Shown here: piece after piece, positions 1 to 6,163 of the stretch
Numbering within the stretch: the stretch's first letter is position 1
How the letters are laid out: each line of letters begins with the position of its first letter
Assembly: GCA_900756035.1 (NCBI GenBank)
Contig: CAAEIR010000413.1
Coordinates: 1-17,278 of the forward strand
DNA length: 17,278 nucleotides
Source of the DNA: an uncultured Anaerostipes sp.
GTDB lineage: Bacteria > Bacillota > Clostridia > Lachnospirales > Lachnospiraceae
Direction: 5' to 3'
Made by a program: the position numbers and the translations under genes
The notes under the pieces: model-generated
What the model saw: the letters and a program-made list of their open reading frames with translations, nothing else
What the model was told of the DNA's origin: nothing
The model's database searches: none

Positions 1-80
1 GACAAATTACTTTTAAAATTAAATTAACATATACAATTTTGTTATTCTGTCTGTTATCCCAGGTTGGAGTGGAAAGTACA

Positions 81-1103
81 ATGAAGCAAAAGCTAATAAG
101 CGTGATTGTTCCGGTTTATAATGCAGAGAACTATCTTGAACGCTGTCTTAACAGTATAGTTAATCAAACATACAGTAATCTTGAGATTATTCTTGTGGAC
201 GATGGTTCCAGAGATAGAGGACCTCAAATATGTGATTCTTATGCGGCTGGAGACAAAAGAATCCGTGTAATTCACAAACAAAACGGCGGCCTGATGTCGG
301 CCTGGATGGCAGGGGTTAATGTGTCTGCCGGGGATTATCTGAGCTTTATTGACAGTGATGACTGGGTAGAAACCAATATGATGGAGGAGATGCTTAAGGA
401 GGCAGCGGGCATTCCGGGAGAAGTTATCTGTGGAAACTTCGTGATCGAGAAAGACGGACATTCAACCAGCCATTTTCATGAGCTATCGCCGGGTATATAT
501 GAAGGTGCTCTGCTGGAGAATTCAATTAAAAGAAATTTATTGGGAAATGAGCGGCGTACCATATCAATGTCACGGTGCATGAAGCTTTTTTCCCGGGAAT
601 TGATTGTGGCTAATATGATTTACTGCAATCCCGGCATTAAAATGGGAGAGGATGTAAACATTGTTCTTCCAGCGTTATTGGACAGCAGGAGGGTGGTAAT
701 ATTAAAGGAAGCGCTGCATTACCACTATTTTTATAACGATGCTTCTATGGTACACAAATATGATGCGGGAATGTACGATGGAATATGCCTTCTGATAGAC
801 GCGATTAAAGAAATATTCAGCTCTAAGAGTATTACAGACTGGCAGGAACAATGGGAGAAGGAAAGCCTGTTCCTGCTTATGCTGGCTGTTAAAAATGAAC
901 TGCGCGGCGGCAAAAAGGGATTTAGAGACAGAACGAATAAAATTTGTAAAGCTGAACATGTGAAAACAATAGCTGATAAGTATAATATTCGTCCGGAGGA
1001 TACTGTAAATAAACTTCTTATCTGGGTAATGAGAAGGCCCTCTGTTTTCCGTTGTGGAGCAGGAAAGATTATCTTTGAATTGTATGACAGGATTAATGGT
1101 TAA
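81..1103 (+). CDS. GT2 family glycosyltransferase
   Basis: This is a cytoplasmic inverting glycosyltransferase (GT-A fold, GT2) that would transfer one sugar from a nucleotide donor to the growing lipid-linked repeat unit. About 340 residues. The N-terminal ISVIVPVYN strand (residues 6-14), LVDDGS (38-43) and IDSDDW (90-95, the metal/UDP-binding DxD region) are all intact. A later GED motif within IKMGEDVN fits the family's general-base acidic pair, and the HYHYFYNDASMV segment is typical of EpsJ-like capsule GT2 enzymes. Start chosen at ATG 81, preceded by GGAG (66-69) and GGAAAG (71-76). The reading frame extends upstream to a TTG at 39, but that adds a non-family leader. It is separated from the rest of the cluster by a 341-base gap and a possible terminator, so it may end an upstream transcription unit. 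Donor and acceptor cannot be read from sequence. Confidence 0.93.
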   Translation: MKQKLISVIVPVYNAENYLERCLNSIVNQTYSNLEIILVDDGSRDRGPQICDSYAAGDKRIRVIHKQNGGLMSAWMAGVNVSAGDYLSFIDSDDWVETNMMEEMLKEAAGIPGEVICGNFVIEKDGHSTSHFHELSPGIYEGALLENSIKRNLLGNERRTISMSRCMKLFSRELIVANMIYCNPGIKMGEDVNIVLPALLDSRRVVILKEALHYHYFYNDASMVHKYDAGMYDGICLLIDAIKEIFSSKSITDWQEQWEKESLFLLMLAVKNELRGGKKGFRDRTNKICKAEHVKTIADKYNIRPEDTVNKLLIWVMRRPSVFRCGAGKIIFELYDRING

Positions 1104-1141
1104 CAGAAAATGTGCGAATATACTGACTCTAATAATAATTG

Positions 1142-1163
1142 CCCGAAAAGCGGGAATATTTTT
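1142..1163 (+). terminator. possible weak intrinsic terminator
   Basis: CCCG (1142-1145) pairs with CGGG (1151-1154) around a 5-base AAAAG loop. Three further A-T pairs are possible below if G1141 is bulged (1138-1140 with 1155-1157). A TATTTTT tract follows at 1157-1163. The stem is short, so termination may be partial. It sits 38 bases after the stop of the GT2 gene. Confidence 0.4.
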
Positions 1164-1288
1164 GAAATTTTGTATGGGATTGTATATTTTCAGAACTATA
1201 TTATGATATCTTGAAAATTGTGCTACAAAATATAATTTTTTTTTGAAATAGTATTATTAGTCAGAAATAAATGTATATTGTTGGAAAA

Positions 1289-1317
1289 TTGTGGATTAAT
1301 ATCAGAATCTATATAAT
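1289..1317 (+). promoter_or_regulatory. candidate sigma-A-type promoter for the GT11 gene
   Basis: TTGTGG (1289-1294) is followed, after exactly 17 bases, by a consensus TATAAT (1312-1317). Transcription from here would give a leader of roughly 120 bases before ATG 1445. In DNA this AT-rich, such matches arise by chance, so it is only a candidate. The -35 box overlaps the middle copy of the GAAAATTGT repeat. Confidence 0.35.
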
Positions 1318-1379
1318 TCACAATTAATAGAACAGTAAAAATATTAAAATGCGAAAATTGTTAGTATATTTGCAAACAG

Positions 1380-1393
1380 TCAGAATATTCTGA
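1380..1393. promoter_or_regulatory. 14-base perfect palindrome, possible operator
   Basis: TCAGAATATTCTGA is a perfect inverted repeat with no spacer. It lies about 50 bases upstream of the GT11 start and downstream of the candidate promoter. This is a typical position and symmetry for a dimeric repressor site. No regulator gene is present in the window to match it. Confidence 0.35.
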
Positions 1394-1435
1394 ACTTATA
1401 TGCTTTTATATACTATTTTATGCAGGAAGGATTGA

Positions 1436-1444
1436 ATGGAGTAG
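1436..1444 (+). other. two-codon mini-ORF (ATG GAG TAG) abutting the GT11 start
   Basis: A strong Shine-Dalgarno AGGAAGG (1424-1430) is spaced 5 bases from ATG 1436. That ATG reads ATG-GAG-TAG and is immediately followed, in the same frame, by ATG 1445 of the fucosyltransferase-like gene. The well-placed ribosome binding site therefore serves the mini-ORF. For ATG 1445 the same site is 14 bases away, and GGAG at 1438-1441 is only 3 bases away. The gene may be translated by reinitiation after the TAG, or the TAG may be a nonsense change in an originally three-codon-longer gene. Confidence 0.5.
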
Positions 1445-2344
1445 ATGATAGTAATACGAGTTATGGGCGGTTTGGGAAACCAGATGCAGCAGTATGCTTT
1501 ATATGAAAAGTTTAAGGCTTTAGGAAAGGAAACACGGCTTGATACATCATGGTTTGACAATGCTTCTATGCAGGAAAATGTATTAGCCAGACGCAGCCTG
1601 GAGCTGAGGCTTTTTGATAATCTCACCTATGAAGCCTGCACTCCCCAGGAGAGAGAGGCTCTTTTGGGAAAAGAAGGGTTTTTTAATAAATTGGAACGAA
1701 AACTGTTTCCTTCCAAAAACAAGCGTTTTTATGAAAGTGAAATGTTTCATCCAGAAATTTTCAAGTTTGACGATGTATATCTTGAGGGACATTGGGCCTG
1801 CGAAAAATATTATCATGATATTATGCCGCTTCTGCAAAGTAAAATAATATTTCCTAAAACCGATAATATTCAGAATAATATGTTAAAAAATAAAATGAAG
1901 TCAGAAAATTCGGTCAGTATCCATATCCGACGCGGAGATTACCTGGACCCTGAAAATGCAACCATGTTTGGAGGAATCTGTACAGACAGCTATTACAAGT
2001 CGGCGGAGGGATATATACGTAACAGAGTAACGAATCCTCATTTTTATTTATTTTCCGATGATCCGGCCTATCTGCGTGAGCATTATAAGGGTGAGGAATA
2101 TACCGTTGTTGATTGGAATCACGGCGCTGACAGCTTTTATGACATGGAATTAATGAGTTGCTGCAAGCATAATATCTGTGCCAACAGCACTTTCAGCTTC
2201 TGGGGGGCAAGGCTTAACAGGACAGAGAAAAAAATTGTAATACGACCGGCAAAGCATAAAAACAGCCAGCAGGCTGAGCCGGAACGAATGCATGAATTGT
2301 GGGAAAACTGGGTTATAATTAATGAAAAAGGCAGAATTGTCTGA
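1445..2344 (+). CDS. GT11 family glycosyltransferase (alpha-1,2-fucosyltransferase-like)
   Basis: This is a 299-residue enzyme of the GT11 family, whose characterised members transfer L-fucose from GDP-fucose, usually in alpha-1,2 linkage to galactose. The diagnostic features are GGLGNQMQQYAL (8-19), the donor-binding HIRRGDY motif (160-166) and NSTFSFWGARLN (247-258). Length is normal for the family (about 290-310), and no signal peptide or membrane segment is seen, so it acts in the cytoplasm. The start at 1445 gives an N-terminus that aligns with the second GT11 enzyme at 15093 (MIVIRVMGGLGNQ against MIIIEISGGLGNQ). The start has an unusual ribosome-binding context (see 1436-1444). It stands alone between two gaps of 341 and 260 bases, so it may be its own transcription unit. 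Bacterial GT11 enzymes often build blood-group-like structures, but the acceptor here is unknown. Confidence 0.93.
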   Translation: MIVIRVMGGLGNQMQQYALYEKFKALGKETRLDTSWFDNASMQENVLARRSLELRLFDNLTYEACTPQEREALLGKEGFFNKLERKLFPSKNKRFYESEMFHPEIFKFDDVYLEGHWACEKYYHDIMPLLQSKIIFPKTDNIQNNMLKNKMKSENSVSIHIRRGDYLDPENATMFGGICTDSYYKSAEGYIRNRVTNPHFYLFSDDPAYLREHYKGEEYTVVDWNHGADSFYDMELMSCCKHNICANSTFSFWGARLNRTEKKIVIRPAKHKNSQQAEPERMHELWENWVIINEKGRIV

Positions 2345-2459
2345 AGACTTAGTTGAAAAATGGTAAACTGTCATAACAATATACTTTTTTATTATCTCGT
2401 ATGATTGGGACGTATGATATCTGCAAGTATATTAATCGTAATCTGAATATTTCCTATGG

Positions 2460-2488
2460 TTGGAATTACTAGGGTAATATGTTATATT
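2460..2488 (+). promoter_or_regulatory. candidate promoter, distal, for the main operon
   Basis: TTGGAA (2460-2465), a 17-base spacer and TATATT (2483-2488). It would start transcription about 110 bases before the flippase start. AT-rich context makes chance matches likely. Confidence 0.3.
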
Positions 2489-2538
2489 ATAGAAAAAGGA
2501 AAAATGTGCATATTAAGAGGGAGAGGAAATTAGCTCGT

Positions 2539-2567
2539 TTGGGTGGAATAATCTGTCATAATATGAT
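2539..2567 (+). promoter_or_regulatory. candidate promoter, proximal, for the main operon
   Basis: TTGGGT (2539-2544), a 17-base spacer and TATGAT (2562-2567), placing a start point about 30 bases before ATG 2605. The second CTGTCATAA copy (2553-2561) lies in the spacer, directly before the -10 box. Only a candidate. Confidence 0.33.
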
Positions 2568-2604
2568 AAAATACTAAAACTACTGAAAAAGAAAGAAGCA
2601 GTGA

Positions 2605-4149
2605 ATGGGACGAGTAAAATATGCAGCCAGAAATATTATGTTTGGCTACGTCAGTAATATAATTACACTGCTGTTAAATGCAATCCTGCGTTATGTGTTT
2701 ATAATGCGCCTGGACGAAACACTTCTTGGAATTAACAGCACATATACTAATATTTTGTCCGTGCTTTCGTTGGCTGAATTAGGGGTCGGCACTGCAATTA
2801 ATTTCAGTCTCTATGCCCCGGTTGCGAAAGGTGACAGGGAAAAGGTTAAGGCTTACATGCAGTTTTACAAAAAGGCATATCGCATGATTGCTTTTATTGT
2901 AGCAGCGGTAGGTCTGATTTTGGTACCGTTTTTGAAGTATATTATTAAGGATCCTGTTGGGATAGACAGTACCCAGGATTTGATAAATTTCTATTTAATA
3001 TTTCTTTTTAATACGGTAAGTTCCTATTTTGTAGCGTATAAATACAGCCTGCCCAATGCTGAACAGAAGAATTATATTCAGTCGAATGTTATAACTATCA
3101 CTAAAATTGTGACTACATTGGTTCAGACAATAGTGATTCTTGCCACCTCAAGTTTTTATGGCTACTTAATCTCCGCTTCCGTTATAGAGCTGGCACAGAA
3201 AATATTTGCAAATATTTACCTTAATTATAAGTATCCATATTTAAAAGAGAAAAATGTGGAAAAACTTACTAAAGAAGAAACCTCTGATATTAAAAGAAAA
3301 ACAGGGGCGCTTGTCTGTCATAAGGTCGGGGATGTGGCCAGACTTCAGACAGACTCCATTATAATATCAGGGTTTATCAACGTTGCCATGTCAGGTATGG
3401 TTGATAACTATAATATGGTGATATCCTCCGTATCCAACTTTGTTAATATTATTTTTAATTCTGTAATATCCAGCTTTGGCAACCTGATTGCCACGGAGTC
3501 CAGGGAAAAACAATACAACATGTTTTGCATTTACCGTTTTTTTGCTTCCTGGATATACGGTTTTTCTGCTGTGGGTTTTTATATACTGTTGACTCCTTTA
3601 ATAAAACTGTGGCTTGGAGATAAATGGATTTTACCTGGGGCTGTTATTGCAGCGATTTTGATTGACTACTACTTTAAGGGCGAACGGGTAGTATTATCTA
3701 ATTATAAAACTGCTGCAGGTGTCTTTGAGCAGGATAAATACCTTCCATTAGTACAGGGAGCGGTGAATCTTGTTATTTCCGTAGTGCTGGTAATTAAAAT
3801 CGGACTGATAGGGGTTTATATCGGGACAATTGTATCCGGCCTGCTGGCCAATATAATCCGGCCTGTTATTATATACAGAGTCTGTTTTGAAAGAAAAGCG
3901 ACAAGTTATTTTTATGATACGGTCAGATATGCAGCGGTCATTATACTGGCGGCCACATGCTGCGTGCTGTGCAGCAATATATTTATGAAAGAGGTAACGA
4001 TTGCCTCTTTTGCCGTAATGATAGTTATTATTACTCTGGTTTTCAATGGGATTTTCTTGATTTTTTTTGGAGGAACCGCAGAGTTCAGGTACTTATTTGC
4101 AATTTTCAGAGATAAGGCATATGCTGTGGTAAACAGGCTTCATCGCTGA
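2605..4149 (+). CDS. wzx: Wzx-like polysaccharide flippase (MOP superfamily)
   Basis: This is a 514-residue polytopic membrane protein expected to flip undecaprenyl-diphosphate-linked repeat units across the cytoplasmic membrane. It has about 12-14 hydrophobic segments spread over the whole length. The N-terminal region has the family pattern: an early TM after a short basic leader (MGRVKYAARN), then LSLAELGVGTAINFSLY (54-70) followed by a charged cytoplasmic loop, as in Wzx/MATE-type exporters. The length is normal. ATG 2605 has only a weak purine-rich site (AAAGAAG) upstream. It is the first gene of a run with almost no gaps, so it probably heads the main operon. An eight-T run lies near the 3' end (4061-4068). 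The assignment to flippase is firm; which glycan it carries is not readable. Confidence 0.93.
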   Translation: MGRVKYAARNIMFGYVSNIITLLLNAILRYVFIMRLDETLLGINSTYTNILSVLSLAELGVGTAINFSLYAPVAKGDREKVKAYMQFYKKAYRMIAFIVAAVGLILVPFLKYIIKDPVGIDSTQDLINFYLIFLFNTVSSYFVAYKYSLPNAEQKNYIQSNVITITKIVTTLVQTIVILATSSFYGYLISASVIELAQKIFANIYLNYKYPYLKEKNVEKLTKEETSDIKRKTGALVCHKVGDVARLQTDSIIISGFINVAMSGMVDNYNMVISSVSNFVNIIFNSVISSFGNLIATESREKQYNMFCIYRFFASWIYGFSAVGFYILLTPLIKLWLGDKWILPGAVIAAILIDYYFKGERVVLSNYKTAAGVFEQDKYLPLVQGAVNLVISVVLVIKIGLIGVYIGTIVSGLLANIIRPVIIYRVCFERKATSYFYDTVRYAAVIILAATCCVLCSNIFMKEVTIASFAVMIVIITLVFNGIFLIFFGGTAEFRYLFAIFRDKAYAVVNRLHR

Positions 4150-4180
4150 TAATATCATCTTTAGGTTAAGGGTAAAATGA

Positions 4181-6148
4181 ATGACAACAGAATTGAACTA
4201 CAGCAGTATATTGGGAACAAAAATTAATATAACTGATATGGAAAAGACAGTCAGTTATATAGAACAGCATTTGGATGAACTTAAGGGACACTATATATGT
4301 GTCTCTAATGTGCATACTACGGTTACGGCTTATCGGGATGGTGAATACAGAGAGGTACAAAACAACGCGGCAATGAATATTCCGGATGGCAAGCCGTTAT
4401 CCATTGTACAGCGCCATACCGGATTTAAAGAAGCCGGCAGGGTTCCCGGGCCGGATTTAATGCCTGAAATATTCAGATTGTCCGAGAAAAAGGGGTACAG
4501 GCATTATTTTTACGGAAGCCGGCAGGAAACGTTGGATGCCTTAAAGGTAAAGCTTGCAGAAGAATATCCCAAAATGAATGTCGTCGGCATGTATTCACCT
4601 CCGTTCCGTCCTATGACGGAAGAAGAGGATGAGGAAGCAATCCGTAATATAAATGAATGCAATCCTGATTTTATTTGGATAGGTCTTGGAGCTCCCAAGC
4701 AGGAAAAGTGGATGGCAGCGCATGACGGCAGAGTATGCGGTGTTATGCTCGGTGTTGGCGCCGGCTTTGATTTTCATGCTGGTACTATCAAAAGAGCGCC
4801 GTTGTGGATGCAGGAATTCTGTATGGAGTGGCTGTTTCGTATTGGGCAGGATCCTAAGAGGCTTTTTCCAAGATATCTGGATACTAATTTTTCCTTCGTT
4901 TTTTATCTATTCAGAGAATGGCTGAAAGGAAAAAACGGGATTGACAGGAAACATTATGTATCTAGGCCAATATCTGCATGCGACAAAGAGATTCCGCGTG
5001 GGAAAAAGGGCAGGCCTCTGCGGGTTGCAATGATTGGCCATAAAAGAATACCTTCCAGAGAAGGCGGAGTGGAAATTGTGGTTGACGAATTATCGACCAG
5101 GATGGTAAAACTGGGGTGTGAGGTGGATGCCTACAACCGGTTTGGTTATCATGTTTCCGGTAAGGAATTTGACGAAAAGAGAGAAAGATATTATAATGGT
5201 GTGAGGATTTTTACGATTCCCACGCCAAGCAGCAGTTCATTGAATGCAATAGTCTATTCTTTTCTGGCAACAATCCGTTCATTGTTCGGACGCTATGATA
5301 TCATCCATTTTCATGCAGAAGGGCCTTGCACAATGATTTGGATTCCCAAATTATTTGGTATGCGAGTTGTGGCAACCATACACGGACTGGACTGGCAGAG
5401 ATCTAAATGGGGTAATTTTGCATCGAAGGTATTGCGATTCGGAGAAAAAATGGCGGCAAAGCATGCGGACGAACTGATTGTTTTGTCTGAGAACATGAAA
5501 GATTATTTCCAGAAAGAATACGGACGGGAAACCAGCTATATTCCTAATGGTATTATATGCCCGGAACATAAAGAGATAAACTGCATTAAAGAGAAATACG
5601 GACTGGAGAAAGATGAATATATTCTGTTCCTTGCAAGAATTGTTCCAGAAAAGGGGCTGCATTATCTGATAGATGCATTTAAAGATATTGCGACCGACAA
5701 AAAGCTGGTAATTGCCGGTGGAAGCAGTCATTCTCATGATTATATGGATCAGATAACAACGATGTCACAGGAGGACTCCCGCATTGTAATGACTGGATTC
5801 GTACAGGGAGAAATATTGGAAGAATTGTATTCCAATTCATATATCTTCGTATTGCCAAGCGATGTAGAAGGAATGGCAGTCAGTCTTTTGGAAGCTATGA
5901 GCTATGGAAATTGCTGCCTGGTTAGTGATATTGATGAGAATATGGAAGTTGTCCAGGATAAAGCATGCTCCTTCCAAAAAGGAAATGTAGAAGATCTTAA
6001 ACAAAAATTGGAAGAACTTCTTACAAGACCGGATATTGTGGAAAAGTATAGAAAAGAGAGCGCAGACTATATCTGCGGCCGTTTTAACTGGGATGATGTG
6101 GTGGACAGAACAATCTGTCTATACATGCAGAAAGAAAAAGGAAAGTAA
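4181..6148 (+). CDS. Bifunctional GT26 (WecG/TagA/CpsF)-GT4 glycosyltransferase fusion
   Basis: One continuous 655-residue reading frame carries two complete glycosyltransferases. Residues about 8-245 are a WecG/TagA/CpsF (GT26) domain: NIPDGKP (66-72, with the Asp that acts as candidate catalytic base in TagA), WIGLGAPKQEKWM (166-178), GVGAGFDFHAGT (191-202) and the C-terminal QDPKRLFPRYL (223-233), the part known in TagA to contact the membrane. Residues about 280-650 are a GT4 (GT-B) enzyme opening with IGHKRIPSREGGVEIVV (285-301), a DUF1972-type rhamnosyltransferase-like start. It has H401 in TIHGLDW, LARIVPEKG (484-492) and the E-x7-E pair E563/E571. GT26 enzymes add ManNAc-type sugars to polyprenyl-PP-GlcNAc, so this protein may add sugars two and three in sequence. 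Between the domains lies a basic linker (about 246-279). Start ATG 4181; an overlapping out-of-frame ATG lies at 4177. Confidence 0.93.
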   Translation: MTTELNYSSILGTKINITDMEKTVSYIEQHLDELKGHYICVSNVHTTVTAYRDGEYREVQNNAAMNIPDGKPLSIVQRHTGFKEAGRVPGPDLMPEIFRLSEKKGYRHYFYGSRQETLDALKVKLAEEYPKMNVVGMYSPPFRPMTEEEDEEAIRNINECNPDFIWIGLGAPKQEKWMAAHDGRVCGVMLGVGAGFDFHAGTIKRAPLWMQEFCMEWLFRIGQDPKRLFPRYLDTNFSFVFYLFREWLKGKNGIDRKHYVSRPISACDKEIPRGKKGRPLRVAMIGHKRIPSREGGVEIVVDELSTRMVKLGCEVDAYNRFGYHVSGKEFDEKRERYYNGVRIFTIPTPSSSSLNAIVYSFLATIRSLFGRYDIIHFHAEGPCTMIWIPKLFGMRVVATIHGLDWQRSKWGNFASKVLRFGEKMAAKHADELIVLSENMKDYFQKEYGRETSYIPNGIICPEHKEINCIKEKYGLEKDEYILFLARIVPEKGLHYLIDAFKDIATDKKLVIAGGSSHSHDYMDQITTMSQEDSRIVMTGFVQGEILEELYSNSYIFVLPSDVEGMAVSLLEAMSYGNCCLVSDIDENMEVVQDKACSFQKGNVEDLKQKLEELLTRPDIVEKYRKESADYICGRFNWDDVVDRTICLYMQKEKGK

Positions 6149-6163
6149 GACAGGTATAGATAA

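Larger units (their letters stand above)
1104..1444. other. 341-base AT-rich non-coding leader region
   Basis: No plausible gene is seen here on either strand. The stretch holds the possible terminator at its 5' end, a T9 run (1236-1244), a promoter-like pair, three copies of GAAAATTGT (1213-1221, 1284-1292, 1353-1361), two copies of AGTCAGAA (1259-1266, 1378-1385), a 14-base palindrome (1380-1393) and a two-codon mini-ORF (1436-1444). It is the longest gap in the window. Its content looks regulatory rather than decayed coding sequence, but no known operator or riboswitch class is recognised. Confidence 0.6.
2345..2604. other. 260-base non-coding gap upstream of the flippase
   Basis: No gene is seen. 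It contains two promoter-like pairs (described separately), a tandem CGTATGAT repeat (2398-2405 and 2411-2418, 13 bases apart) and a CTGTCATAA repeat (2368-2376 and 2553-2561). The long gapless gene run downstream makes this a sensible place for a main operon promoter. Confidence 0.5.

Noticed and set aside
39..80. Upstream TTG start extending the first GT2 protein by 14 residues
   Set aside because: No ribosome binding site ahead of it, and the added residues are outside the family; ATG 81 has GGAG and GGAAAG upstream.
93..461. Minus-strand open frame of 122 codons
   Set aside because: Lies wholly within the GT2 gene, has no recognisable domain and no ribosome binding context. The same applies to the minus-strand frames at 5351-5737, 9670-9984 and others.
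1211..1236. TTGAAA/TATAAT pair as promoter (1211-1216, 1231-1236)
   Set aside because: The spacer is 14 bases, too short for a standard sigma-A promoter; the pair at 1289-1317 with 17 bases is better.
1104..1444. Riboswitch, JUMPstart/ops element or small RNA in the gap
   Set aside because: No recognisable ops core and no extensive conserved hairpin architecture seen by eye.
2346..2372. Stem (GAC/AGTT with AACT/GTC) after the first GT11 gene as terminator
   Set aside because: Weak, interrupted pairing, and the T-run (2385-2390) starts 12 bases after the stem, too far for an intrinsic terminator.
4061..4068. Homopolymer runs as phase-variation switches (T8 at 4061-4068, A8 at 7868-7875, A8 at 11333-11340, T9 at 1236-1244)
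   Set aside because: Runs of eight are expected by chance in DNA this AT-rich; all coding ones are in frame and none exceeds eight. Strain comparison would be needed to revive the idea.
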